Assembly: GCA_902491535.1 (NCBI GenBank)
Contig: CABUHS010000011.1
Span: forward strand, 1 to 64,000
DNA: 64,000 nt
Direction: 5' to 3'
DNA from: an uncultured Eubacteriales bacterium
Lineage (GTDB): Bacteria > Bacillota > Clostridia > Oscillospirales > CAG-272
The notes beneath the pieces were generated by a model. The model was given only the letters and a program-made list of their open reading frames with translations. It made no database searches and was not told the DNA's origin. This document shows, in pieces, positions 53,062 through 62,395 of this stretch (positions are counted from its first letter, which is position 1; every line of letters begins with the position of its first letter). A program made the translations under genes and the position numbers.

Positions 53062-54579
53062 ATGATTTTTCTCGGTCTTGACGCCGGAAGCACCGGCATT
53101 AAATGTGTAGCGTTTTCCGAAGAAGGCGTTCAGCTTTCAGTGGCATATTCGGAATATAAAACCGCGGCGGGAGCCGGAGATATGAGCGCAGACGCTATAT
53201 TCTCGGCTGCTTCTGACGTTATAAAGGGATGTGTCAGCTCTCCTGCGGTCGACCGCGGAGATGTAGCAGCGATAGCTGTAACGTCGTTCGGCGAGGCGTG
53301 CGTGCCTGTTGACCGTGACGGAAGGTGTCTCTGCGATATGGTCATGTATACTGACAGGCGCGGAGTTGAAGAAAACGACGCTATTGTTAAAAAACTCGGA
53401 AAAGACCGTATTTCAGCGATCACATGCGCAAGCCCTGCGCCTATGTATTCGCTTCCGAAGATCGTATGGGCTCTCGGCAATGTTCCCGGCGTCCGTGAAA
53501 ACGCATACAAGTTTCTTCAGGCGGCTGATTTCATCTGCTTCCGCCTTTCGGGAGAATTTACTTCAACTCATACGCAGGCTTGCCGTACAGAGGCATTCGA
53601 TCTTGAAAAACGTGAATTTTCACATGAGATACTCGCGGCGGCGGGCGTTGATCCCTCTCTGATGCCTGAGCCTGTTCCGAACGGAACGGTTATCGGAACA
53701 CTTCGTCCCGCGCTTGCGGAGGAATTCGGACTGCCGTCCTCTGTCCGCGTTGTCGCAGGTTCGCAGGATCAGATTGCTGCTGCGACCGGAGCAGGTGTGC
53801 TTTCGGCGGGACAGGCGGTCGACGGAACCGGCTCTGTTGAATGTATTACCCCTGTTTTTGATCACATAATCCGTGACAGCAGTTTTACCGGTGATAACTT
53901 CGCCTGTGTACCTCACTCGGTCAGCGGACTTTATGCGACATACGCATTTAATTTCTCGGGCGGAGTTCTTCTGAAGTGGTTCAGAGACACCTTTGCTTCA
54001 TCTGTTAAGGCAGAGGCAAAATCGCGTGGTGTGAGTGCTTACCGTATTCTTGACGAAACATGTCCTGCTGAACCGTCTGATATTCTTGTTGTTCCGCATT
54101 TTCTCGGAGCGGGCGGTACGCCGGACATAGAGCCGGATGCTAAGGGCAGCATAATGGGAATGACGATGCAGACCGGACTTCCCGATATATACCGCGCGGT
54201 CATGGAAGGTCTTACATATGAGATGGTTTACAATCTCGAAAAACTCGCTGCGCAGGGCATCTGCATAAATGAGCTTATGGCGACAGGCGGAGGCGCATCG
54301 TCTCCTGTATGGCTTCAGCTCAAGGCGGATATTTTCGGCTCGCTTTGCGGCATCCGATCTATAACTCCGCTTCTTACCGATGAAGCCGGAGCGGCAGGCT
54401 GTGCGATGATGGCAGGAGTTGCTGTCGGACGTTTTGATTCTCTTGCACAGGCGGCTGAGTCTTTCGTAAAATACGGCGATACAGTGTATCCGGATCTTGC
54501 GCATAAAGCGCTTTATGCCGAAAAATACAGCAGGTACAAGCTGCTTCGCGCCGCAACGCTTGAGGCATTTACGAAGTAA
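53062..54579 (+). CDS. FGGY-family carbohydrate kinase
   Basis: A 505-residue protein; start at 53062 with AAGGAACGG upstream. 'FLGLDAGSTGIKCVAFSEEG' (phosphate-binding), 'AVTSFGEACVPVD', 'RTEAFDLEKREFSHEIL', 'VVAGSQDQIAAATGAGVL', 'DGTGSVECI', 'ELMATGGGASSPVWLQLKADI' (ATP-binding). Xylulokinase-like size; substrate cannot be assigned. Transcribed divergently from the class II aldolase, suggesting kinase and aldolase steps on one ketose. Confidence 0.93.
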   Translation: MIFLGLDAGSTGIKCVAFSEEGVQLSVAYSEYKTAAGAGDMSADAIFSAASDVIKGCVSSPAVDRGDVAAIAVTSFGEACVPVDRDGRCLCDMVMYTDRRGVEENDAIVKKLGKDRISAITCASPAPMYSLPKIVWALGNVPGVRENAYKFLQAADFICFRLSGEFTSTHTQACRTEAFDLEKREFSHEILAAAGVDPSLMPEPVPNGTVIGTLRPALAEEFGLPSSVRVVAGSQDQIAAATGAGVLSAGQAVDGTGSVECITPVFDHIIRDSSFTGDNFACVPHSVSGLYATYAFNFSGGVLLKWFRDTFASSVKAEAKSRGVSAYRILDETCPAEPSDILVVPHFLGAGGTPDIEPDAKGSIMGMTMQTGLPDIYRAVMEGLTYEMVYNLEKLAAQGICINELMATGGGASSPVWLQLKADIFGSLCGIRSITPLLTDEAGAAGCAMMAGVAVGRFDSLAQAAESFVKYGDTVYPDLAHKALYAEKYSRYKLLRAATLEAFTK

Positions 54580-54637
54580 AGATAATACGGCGGCGCGTCA
54601 GCCGGATAAAACGGCGTATATAACATAACATCTGTAA

Positions 54638-54680
54638 GCAGGTCAGGTCGTACTGTGGTACGACCTGACCTGCTTTTTTG
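54638..54680 (+). terminator. Terminator of the kinase gene
   Basis: A perfect 16-bp hairpin, GCAGGTCAGGTCGTAC (54638-54653 / 54658-54673), followed by TTTTTT. Confidence 0.97.
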
Positions 54681-54723
54681 AAGATATAAAAGTATGAAAT
54701 TTATGTGTTTTTTTCCTGTTCTA

Positions 54724-54752
54724 TTGACAAATTCTGAAAAAGACATTATAAT
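54724..54752 (+). promoter_or_regulatory. Promoter of the cobalamin-riboswitch operon
   Basis: TTGACA (54724-54729), 17-nt spacer, TATAAT (54747-54752), both perfect consensus, ~30 nt before the riboswitch. Confidence 0.92.
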
Positions 54753-54784
54753 TAAATGCGTATTAAAATCAAATATGAATGAAG

Positions 54785-54978
54785 ATACGGTTTGAAAAGT
54801 TGTTAGCTGAGTAGATGCAAAAGGGAATCCGGTTCGAATCCGGAACAACCGCCATTACTGTATTTGACGAAATGAAGAGTAATAATGCCATTGGATCGTT
54901 TTGGGCTTTCTGAGAAGGCTGCTCTTTCTGCGGAGACGAGTTCTTTCCGCTTATCATAAGTCAGGATACCTGCCGTAT
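54785..54978 (+). ncRNA. Cobalamin riboswitch
   Basis: The conserved core reads in order: ATACGG (54785-54790, closing stem P1 with CCGTAT 54973-54978), AAAAGGGAATCCGGT (about 54819-54833) with its complementary TCCGG, the ACTGTA after the CCGCC run (about 54857-54862), GCCATTGG (about 54887-54894), a GGC...AAGGC stem, GAGACGAG, and the signature TCAGGATACCTGCC (54961-54974). This is the B12 riboswitch consensus (RF00174) in correct order and spacing. B12 binding should lower expression of the genes downstream. Confidence 0.93.
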
Positions 54979-55008
54979 TTTCTAAAAGGTTTACCATGAT
55001 TGGGCGAG

Positions 55009-55071
55009 AAGAGTGCAACCGATTATCATGCCGCATTGCCGGCTTTGAGGTTCTGCATTCTTTATTTTTTT
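55009..55071 (+). terminator. Riboswitch expression platform: intrinsic terminator
   Basis: AAGAGTGCAACC (55009-55020) pairs with GGTTCTGCATTCTT (55049-55062, one bulge, one G-T) and is followed by TATTTTTTT. Competing CATGAT (54995-55000) / ATCATG (55025-55030) pairing could form an antiterminator. Confidence 0.7.
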
Positions 55072-55180
55072 GCATTATTTCAAAGCCGTAGTTTTGTTGT
55101 GCCTTTATGATCAGTTGCGCTCTTTCCTTCAGAGATGGGGGAAAGACCTTTTTATTTATTCGGAAAGAGGGGATGAAATT

Positions 55181-55438
55181 ATGACAAGTGAAGAAAAGCG
55201 GTCTTGGGCGGTAAGACAGCTGCAAATTAAACAGTCTGAAACAGGCAGACTTCCGCTCAAAAGTGATTTTGATGTCGTTACTTTATCCCGGATAAAAGCA
55301 TTTTTGGGTCCGTGGCCCAGGGCTTTAGAGACCGCAGGACTCAAAGCGGCAAAAACGGATGTTTCAAAGAAAAAGAAGCGATCCGGAAAGGGCGGAACTG
55401 TAAAGAAAACAAGTGACTGTGAAAAAACAGATAAGTAA
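55181..55438 (+). CDS. Small homing-endonuclease-associated-repeat protein
   Basis: An 85-residue protein; the ATG at 55181 follows GAGGGGATG. One repeat of the HNH_repeat/homing endonuclease associated type: 'RLPLKSDFDVVTLSRIKAFLGPWPRALETAGLK'. A strongly Lys-rich tail follows. It has no nuclease domain, so it is probably a small nucleic-acid-binding protein. It is first in the riboswitch operon, 19 nt before the giant surface-protein gene; regulation of the operon is a possibility but unproven. Confidence 0.75.
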   Translation: MTSEEKRSWAVRQLQIKQSETGRLPLKSDFDVVTLSRIKAFLGPWPRALETAGLKAAKTDVSKKKKRSGKGGTVKKTSDCEKTDK

Positions 55439-55457
55439 AATAAAGGAGGATCTAAAT

Positions 55458-58400
55458 ATGAATACAAGGCATAATCGGCTGCTCGCAGGTTTGCTGGCTT
55501 TTATTATGATAATATCCGTGCTGCCTGTGTCGGCATTTGCAGCAGAAGCCGATCTGACCGTTTCTACTCCGGAGGAACTTCAAAATTTTGCATCTGATGT
55601 AAACGGAGGCAACAGCTATGAAGGAAAGACGGTTGTTTTGGCGGGTGATATAAGTCTCGGCGGCGAGGCAAACCCGTGGACGGCAATAGGAACGCAGTCT
55701 GCCCCGTTCAAAGGAACTTTTGACGGCGGTAATCATGTCATCAGCGGATTATATATTAATTCAACGAAAAGTCATCAGGGACTTTTCGGTTATATAAACG
55801 GCGGTACGGTGCAGAATGTGACCGTGCAGGGAAGTGTTACGTCGACGGGCGGAAATATAGCCGGAGTTGCTGGATATAACAATAAGGGAATAATCAAAAA
55901 CTGTTCGAGTGCAGTTGATGTAAACGGTAAAGGCGGAAGCTTTGTACATTATTACGGCGGAATCGCTGCATACAACAACGGTACGGTTACAGGCTGCGTG
56001 AACAGCGGAAGCATTGCAGCTACCGGAGGAGCTGCATGCGGAGGTATCGTAGGCTGCAATTTCGGAGGAACCGTTGCCGATTGTTATAATAAAGGAACTG
56101 TTCAGAACCCCGGTTCTCATGTCGGCGGTATTATCGGACAGGGACGTAACGGCTCGGAAGTTGCAAACTGCTATAACATCGGCTCTGTAACCGGAAAAAC
56201 AAATGTCGGAGCTATAGCCGGGCAGGCGCAGGACGGAGCCGCATCATGTCAAAACAGCTATTATCTGGCCGGCAGCGCGTCTTTCGGTATCGGAAGTCTG
56301 TCAAATACTGACGGAGTTATGCCGGAAGAAGCTATGAAAGCTCAGGAGTTTGCAGATAAACTCGGCGATGCTTTTATGTCCGATAAGGACGGAATAAACG
56401 GCGGATATCCCGTGCTGGCATGGCAGGAGCTTATACCCGATCTTATCATCGGAAGTTATGAGCAGTTAAAAGCTTTTGCTGACGATGTAAACAGCGGGAA
56501 CACCTACGAGGGTAAGCTTGTCCGTCTTGACGTGAATGTATTTTTCGGAAAAGAAGCAAACCCGTGGACGGCAATAGGAACGCAGTCTGCCCCGTTCAAA
56601 GGAACTTTTGACGGTAACGGTCATGTTGTCAGCGGACTTTATATAAATTCGAAGTCAAGCTATCAGGGACTTTTCGGATATATAAACGGCGGTACAGTGC
56701 AGAATGTGGCCGTGCAGGGAAGTGTTACGTCGGCAGGCGGAAATATAGCCGGTGTCGTAGGGTATAACAATAAGGGAACGATTAAAAACTGCTCGAATGC
56801 GGTTGATGTAAACGGTACGGGCGGAAGCTTTGTACATTATTACGGCGGAATCGCAGCGTACAGCAGCGGTACTGTTACAGGTTGCGTGAACAGCGGAAGT
56901 ATTACAGCTACCGGAGGAGCTGCATGCGGAGGTATCATAGGCTGCAATTTCGGCGGAAGCGTTACCGATTGCTATAATAAAGGAACTGTTGAAAATCCCG
57001 GCTCTCATGTCGGCGGTATCGTCGGGCAGGGACGCAATGGCGCAAGTATTGCAAACTGTTATAACATCGGCTCTGTAACAGGTAAAACAAATGTTGGAGC
57101 AGTTGTCGGACAGGCTCAGGACGGAGCTGCATCATGTCAAAACAGCTATTATCTGACCGGCAGCGCATCTTTCGGTATCGGAAGTCTGTCAAATACTGAC
57201 GGAGTTATGCCGGAAGAAGCTATGAAAGCTCAGGAGCTTGCAGATAAACTCGGCGATGCTTTTATGTCCGATAAGGACGGAATAAATGACGGATATCCCG
57301 TGCTTGTATGGGAAAACTCTGTCAGCACTGATAAGCCTGTGCGTCCTGCTTTTGCAGAAAGCACGGAGCTTTCCGCTGCTCTTGCGGAATATATCCGCGA
57401 AGCGGTAAACAGTACTAAAAGCCACAAGCTGTCCTCTTCGGGAACGCTTCTCGGAGATAAAGGATATATGGCGGGCGCAAGCTCTACAGATACCGACTGG
57501 ATGGCTCTTACTATGGGACGTTTCGGAATATTTGAAGCCGGAGATGACAGCTACAGTTTCCGGATCGACGACGGCGGATATGACAGCTATATCAATGCGA
57601 TGAGATCGTATATAGAGAAAACATATTCGGAAAACGGCGGTATTCTTCACAGTGCCAAAGCGACCGAGTGGTACAGAGCCGCTATTACTGTTGCGGCGCT
57701 CGGAGGAGATCCGACAAGCTTCGGTACATACAACGGTAAGCCTATTGATCTTATTGCAGACGGAAGTTATAACTGCGCTTTGCGGAACGGTCCCGGTACT
57801 CAGGGTATCAACGGATGGATATGGGGACTGATCGCGTTGGACGCAGGCTGCTATGACGTTCCGGAGGATGCAAAATATACACGTGAGAATTTTATCACGG
57901 AAATCCTTAAAATGCAGCTTACTGACGGCGCGGGCGGAAATGAGTACGGCGGTTGGGTACTCGGCGGTTACGGAAATAGTTCCGACGTGGATATAACCGC
58001 TATGGCGATTCAGGCTCTTGCGCCGTACTATAACGACGACACCGTTTACACATACACAAATGAGATCAGCAAAAAAACTGTATCAAAGACAGTTCGCAGG
58101 TGTGTGGATGAGGCGCTTGAACGTCTCAGTGCAATGATGAGCGGAAACGGAGGCTTTACTTCATGGGGAACGAATAACGCGGAGAGTATTGCGCAGGTAA
58201 TTGTTGCGCTTTGTTCTCTCGGAATCGATCCGGCTGAGGATACACGCTTTATCACCGCAAACGGGAAAACACTCCTTGACGGACTCCTTGATTTCCGTAC
58301 ATCGGACGGAGGCTTCTGCCATATAGCAGGCAGCGGATGGAACTCTATGGCGAACGATCAGGCTGCATATGCTTTGGTTTCATACTGGAGATTTGAAAAC

Positions 58401-61400
58401 GGAATGCGTTCGCTCTATGATATGCGCCCGAATTTTACAGATGAAGCCCGGGTGGCTATTGATACGGCGGTCGGAATGATAGATCGGCTTCCCGATCCTT
58501 CGGCAGATAACTATAAGTCTGCTCTGAAATCGGCGCTTGCCGCTTTCCGAGAAGTGCCTGAAAGCGAGCGAAGATATGTCGGCAATTATGCACAGCTTGC
58601 AGCTGCAATTGAGCTTGTCGGCGGAGAAACGGAGCTTGATACAGATGTACCGTACATTACATCTGTTGCAGTAACTCAGAAACCTGTTAAGGTAAAATAT
58701 TATGACAGAGAGAATTTTGATCCCGCAGGAATGACAGTTACTGCAATATACAGCGACGGAAAACGCGAAGCGGTCAGCGGATATACATACTCTCCCGTCG
58801 GCGCTTTGACGCTTTCTGATACTAAGATATACATTACATACGGTATTCTGAAAACTTCGCTTGATATAACTGTTTCGGAGAAAATGCCCTGGGACGGAGA
58901 GGGTACCGAAGAAAATCCGTATCTTATCCGCTCGGCGGATGATCTTGCGGATATGTATACGTATATTACCGCTAAGCAAATGCCGACATCCGGAGTTCAT
59001 TTCAGAATGACGCAGGATATCAATATGAAAAATATTGAAAATTGGAGAGGTATTGCTGAAAGTACATCGAAGGGCTTCTGCGGACATTTTGACGGAGCCG
59101 GATATGCCGTATGGAATCTTAACCACACGTCGAATTATAATGTTCTTGGTTTGTTCGGAAATCTCGGAGACGGTGCATTGATTGAAAATCTTACGGTTGC
59201 GAGCGGTAAGATAGGTGTTCCGGGCGGATACAACAATACGGTCGGCGGAATTGCCGCAAGAGTTGTTTCGAATGCTTCGGCAACGATACGCAACTGTCAT
59301 AATTATGCGTCGGTAAGCGGTCTGTGGGGCGTGGGAGGCATTCTCGGCGAGCTGGAAGATAACGCGCATGTAACTGTTGAAAATTGCAGCAATCGCGGAG
59401 AAGTTTATGCGTCATATACCGGAGGCGGTATTATAGGTCAGGTCGGGCCAAACCGTTGGAAAAATAACGGCTCATCTGTGACGGTTGTAAACTGCTATAA
59501 CGTGGGTAATATCGGCGGAACGGGAGCCTGGGGACTCGGAGGAATTATCGGAAGCTTCCGTCTTGGAAACACCGATGATTCTGCCGTTAAAAACTGTTAC
59601 AATGCCGGAACCGTCAGGGAAACAGAACCTTCCGGAGCTGTTATCGGAAGCGTTTGCGAAACATCTGTATTGCTTGAAAATGTGTATTATCTGAATTCTT
59701 CATGCGATAAGGCGGTCGGAATGTTTGATGACGGAGGAAATGATACTCCCGGTACGGTTACGGGTGAGGCTGCGGCGAAAACAGAAGCAGAAATGAAGGA
59801 AGCTTCTTTTTCGGCATTGCTTGGTGATGCTTTTGCTGCGGATGCTCAGACTGTCGGCGGCGGATATCCTGTTTTGAAAGTGCAGAAACCGATCGGAGAA
59901 GAAGCTCCCGTTCGTGCAGGACTCGAGATCGGAACTGCCGAAGAACTGATTGCTTTTGCTGAGCGTGTCAATAAGGGAGAGCGCTTTACAGGTAAAACGG
60001 TAGCTCTTACTGCACACATAGATCTTTCGGATGTCGATAACTGGATACCGATCGGACGCTCAGGTAATTATTCATTTGACGGTATTTTTGACGGCCGTAA
60101 CTGTGTTATTGACAACCTTTACTCTGTGAGCGGAGGACTGTTCGGCTATGTAGGATCAAACGCCGTTATTAAAAATGTCGGCGTTGCCAGCGGTGAGATA
60201 GGTAAAGCAGAGAATTACACTCAGTTCCTCGGAGGTATCGCAAACTGGAGCAACGGCGCAGACTTTATCGGATGCTGGAACGGCGCTGATATCTACTGTG
60301 CAGGCTACAGCGGCGGTATAGTCGGAACTGTACGCGACGGCGGAGAGAGCCTCATCAGGGAATGTTATAATGTCGGTACTGTCTATGGAAAAGACACGCA
60401 TGTCGGCGGTATCGTCGGACATCTCGACACGACACGGGAGCAGGAAGGAACCGAGGTCAATGTTACTGTCGAAAACTGCTATAATACCGGTACGGTATAT
60501 GCATCAGGTTCTGCAGGCGGCATTGCAGGCGGTATTCAGGACGGCCATACGGTACGCGGGTGCTACAATGCAGGAGACGTTTATGCTTCATCAGAATCTT
60601 TGCCGATAGCAGGATCGGTCGTCGGTTCTGTGACAAGAGCAAATACGTTTGAAAAGTGTTATTATGATGTTTCGACATGTGAAAAAGGTATCGGAGAGCT
60701 TGACAGCGGGGAGATCATCGGAATGACTGCCGATGAAATGCGTTCTTCGGATTTTGCAGAGCTTCTCGGAGGAAGTTTCACGGAAGATCCTTACGGACTT
60801 GCTAACGGCGGATATCCGATCTTCAGTTGGCAGAGTACATATGATGCCGATGATATTAACTATGTAGTCGAAAAGATCGGTGCGATAGGAGTAGTAACGC
60901 CCGACAGTGCTGACGCTGTTAATGCGGCAAGAAACGCTTATGATGACCTTGACAGCAGTCTTAAATCCTATGTTTCAAATTATTCGGTGCTTCAGCAAGC
61001 AGAAACAGAGCTTGCAGCTGTGCAGGTTTTGCGTCAGGTAAAGGATACGGCAAAGACTCAGCTTGAAAGCTATAAGGATTTTGAGGATTACCGTGATGCT
61101 CAGCAGGAAGAGCTGAAGCAGATTATCGCAGACGGTAAAATTTCTATAGAAAATGCATCTGATGAGGAATCGGCTTTGCAGGTACTTGCTGAAGCAAAGG
61201 CTGATATGGACACTGTAAAAACCGATAAACAGCTTACAGATGAGGAAGCGATAGCGTCAGTTTCCGGGCTTATAGCGGCGATCGGGGTAGTAACGCCCGA
61301 CAGTGCTGATGCTGTTAATGCGGCAAGAAATGCTTACGATAACCTTGACGGCAGTCTTAAATCCTATGTTTCAAATTATTCTGTGCTTCAGCAGGCAGAG

Positions 61401-62210
61401 ACAGAGCTTGCAGCTATGCAGACCTTACGTCAGGTAAAGGATACGGCAAAGGCTCAGCTTGAAAGCTATAAGGACTTTGCGGATTACCGCGAGGCTCAGC
61501 AGGAAGAATTGAAGCAGATCATAGCGGACGGTAAAATTTCTATAGAAAATGCATCTGACGCGGAATCGGCTTTGCAGATACTTGCAGAAGCAAAAGCTGA
61601 TATGGATAAAGTCAAGACTGAAAAACAGCTTACAGATGAGGAAGCGGTAGCGTCGGTTTCCGGGCTTATAGAGGCGATCGGAACGGTAACACTCCAAAGT
61701 GCAGACGCTGTCAAAGCGGCAAGAAATGCTTATGACGGTTTAGACGATAGTTTGAAATCTCATGTTTCGAATTACATCGTACTCAATCAGGCAGAAGCAA
61801 AGCTTGCTTATTTACAGACGGTAAGTCAGGCGCAGAGTGTTTCTGAGCTTATAAATTCAATCGGAACGGTAACTCTCGAAAGTGAGTCTGTTATCGCTGC
61901 TGCGCGTGTAGCATACGATTCGCTTTCCGATGAGGCAAAAGCGCTTGTTGAGGGCTTGAATGTGCTTGAGTCAGCCGAAAAAGCGCTTGCGGATTTAAAG
62001 AACGCTGTAAATGATCCTGATGATACGAAGCTCGGAGATATCAACGGAGACGGAATGGTTAATTCAAAAGATCTTACCCGTCTTATGAAGCTTATATCCG
62101 GTGAAAAAGTTGAAGTATTCGGAACCCCCGATATCAACGGAGACGAAGCGGTCAACTCAAAGGATCTTACCCGCCTGATGAAGATCATATCGGGCGCTTT
62201 GAGCGCTTAA
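55458..62210 (+). CDS. Giant secreted GLUG/alpha-alpha-toroid/dockerin protein
   Basis: A 2250-residue protein; start at 55458 with GGAGG 8 nt upstream. Signal peptide 1-28 (cleaved after 'VSAFA'). GLUG-repeat region 35-620 in two 296-residue near-copies ('GLFGYINGGTVQNV', 'GGIVGCNFGG'). Residues ~626-990 look like an alpha/alpha-toroid of the prenyltransferase/transcobalamin type ('TDWMALTMGRFG', 'GINGWIWGLIALDAG', 'DVDITAMAIQALAPYY', 'GGFTSWGTNNAESIAQVIVALCSLGIDP', 'GGFCHIAG', 'MANDQAAYALVSYWR'). An Ig-like domain (~1068-1144), more GLUG repeats (~1145-1794), helical repeats (~1798-2188) and a type I dockerin (~2192-2248) follow. The riboswitch suggests corrinoid-related work at the surface. 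Confidence 0.88.
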   Translation: MNTRHNRLLAGLLAFIMIISVLPVSAFAAEADLTVSTPEELQNFASDVNGGNSYEGKTVVLAGDISLGGEANPWTAIGTQSAPFKGTFDGGNHVISGLYINSTKSHQGLFGYINGGTVQNVTVQGSVTSTGGNIAGVAGYNNKGIIKNCSSAVDVNGKGGSFVHYYGGIAAYNNGTVTGCVNSGSIAATGGAACGGIVGCNFGGTVADCYNKGTVQNPGSHVGGIIGQGRNGSEVANCYNIGSVTGKTNVGAIAGQAQDGAASCQNSYYLAGSASFGIGSLSNTDGVMPEEAMKAQEFADKLGDAFMSDKDGINGGYPVLAWQELIPDLIIGSYEQLKAFADDVNSGNTYEGKLVRLDVNVFFGKEANPWTAIGTQSAPFKGTFDGNGHVVSGLYINSKSSYQGLFGYINGGTVQNVAVQGSVTSAGGNIAGVVGYNNKGTIKNCSNAVDVNGTGGSFVHYYGGIAAYSSGTVTGCVNSGSITATGGAACGGIIGCNFGGSVTDCYNKGTVENPGSHVGGIVGQGRNGASIANCYNIGSVTGKTNVGAVVGQAQDGAASCQNSYYLTGSASFGIGSLSNTDGVMPEEAMKAQELADKLGDAFMSDKDGINDGYPVLVWENSVSTDKPVRPAFAESTELSAALAEYIREAVNSTKSHKLSSSGTLLGDKGYMAGASSTDTDWMALTMGRFGIFEAGDDSYSFRIDDGGYDSYINAMRSYIEKTYSENGGILHSAKATEWYRAAITVAALGGDPTSFGTYNGKPIDLIADGSYNCALRNGPGTQGINGWIWGLIALDAGCYDVPEDAKYTRENFITEILKMQLTDGAGGNEYGGWVLGGYGNSSDVDITAMAIQALAPYYNDDTVYTYTNEISKKTVSKTVRRCVDEALERLSAMMSGNGGFTSWGTNNAESIAQVIVALCSLGIDPAEDTRFITANGKTLLDGLLDFRTSDGGFCHIAGSGWNSMANDQAAYALVSYWRFENGMRSLYDMRPNFTDEARVAIDTAVGMIDRLPDPSADNYKSALKSALAAFREVPESERRYVGNYAQLAAAIELVGGETELDTDVPYITSVAVTQKPVKVKYYDRENFDPAGMTVTAIYSDGKREAVSGYTYSPVGALTLSDTKIYITYGILKTSLDITVSEKMPWDGEGTEENPYLIRSADDLADMYTYITAKQMPTSGVHFRMTQDINMKNIENWRGIAESTSKGFCGHFDGAGYAVWNLNHTSNYNVLGLFGNLGDGALIENLTVASGKIGVPGGYNNTVGGIAARVVSNASATIRNCHNYASVSGLWGVGGILGELEDNAHVTVENCSNRGEVYASYTGGGIIGQVGPNRWKNNGSSVTVVNCYNVGNIGGTGAWGLGGIIGSFRLGNTDDSAVKNCYNAGTVRETEPSGAVIGSVCETSVLLENVYYLNSSCDKAVGMFDDGGNDTPGTVTGEAAAKTEAEMKEASFSALLGDAFAADAQTVGGGYPVLKVQKPIGEEAPVRAGLEIGTAEELIAFAERVNKGERFTGKTVALTAHIDLSDVDNWIPIGRSGNYSFDGIFDGRNCVIDNLYSVSGGLFGYVGSNAVIKNVGVASGEIGKAENYTQFLGGIANWSNGADFIGCWNGADIYCAGYSGGIVGTVRDGGESLIRECYNVGTVYGKDTHVGGIVGHLDTTREQEGTEVNVTVENCYNTGTVYASGSAGGIAGGIQDGHTVRGCYNAGDVYASSESLPIAGSVVGSVTRANTFEKCYYDVSTCEKGIGELDSGEIIGMTADEMRSSDFAELLGGSFTEDPYGLANGGYPIFSWQSTYDADDINYVVEKIGAIGVVTPDSADAVNAARNAYDDLDSSLKSYVSNYSVLQQAETELAAVQVLRQVKDTAKTQLESYKDFEDYRDAQQEELKQIIADGKISIENASDEESALQVLAEAKADMDTVKTDKQLTDEEAIASVSGLIAAIGVVTPDSADAVNAARNAYDNLDGSLKSYVSNYSVLQQAETELAAMQTLRQVKDTAKAQLESYKDFADYREAQQEELKQIIADGKISIENASDAESALQILAEAKADMDKVKTEKQLTDEEAVASVSGLIEAIGTVTLQSADAVKAARNAYDGLDDSLKSHVSNYIVLNQAEAKLAYLQTVSQAQSVSELINSIGTVTLESESVIAAARVAYDSLSDEAKALVEGLNVLESAEKALADLKNAVNDPDDTKLGDINGDGMVNSKDLTRLMKLISGEKVEVFGTPDINGDEAVNSKDLTRLMKIISGALSA
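62027..62207 (+). other. Type I dockerin domain
   Basis: Two calcium-binding repeats: 'GDINGDGMVNSKDLTRLMKLI' split as residues before and after Val, and 'DINGDEAVNSKDLTRLMKII', each with the D-x-N-x-D loop and the F/Y/L-rich helix. Dockerins bind cohesins on scaffoldins. No cohesin is in this window. Confidence 0.9.
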
Positions 62211-62395
62211 TATGCGGCTGACCACAAATTTTCATGTATCGGGATGCTGATATATTACTTTTCCGATACGGACGTAAAGGGCGGTTCGGATTAGGACTGC
62301 CTTTTGCGGCATTACGGATACTGCAATTTTTTGTGTTGATCATAATGTACTTTACAAAATGATTTGCAGATGATAAAATAAAAGGAGAAGTCGGA

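Noticed and set aside
54829..54843. tRNA T-arm-like CCGGTTCGAATCCGG
   Set aside because: It looks like a tRNA TPsiC arm, but no acceptor, D or anticodon arms surround it; it fits the conserved GGGAAtccGGT segment of the cobalamin riboswitch in order with all the other riboswitch blocks.
55560..57330. Direct repeats as a possible CRISPR or mobile repeat
   Set aside because: The repeats are in one continuous reading frame and encode the GLUG domain duplication; there are no regular short repeat/spacer units.
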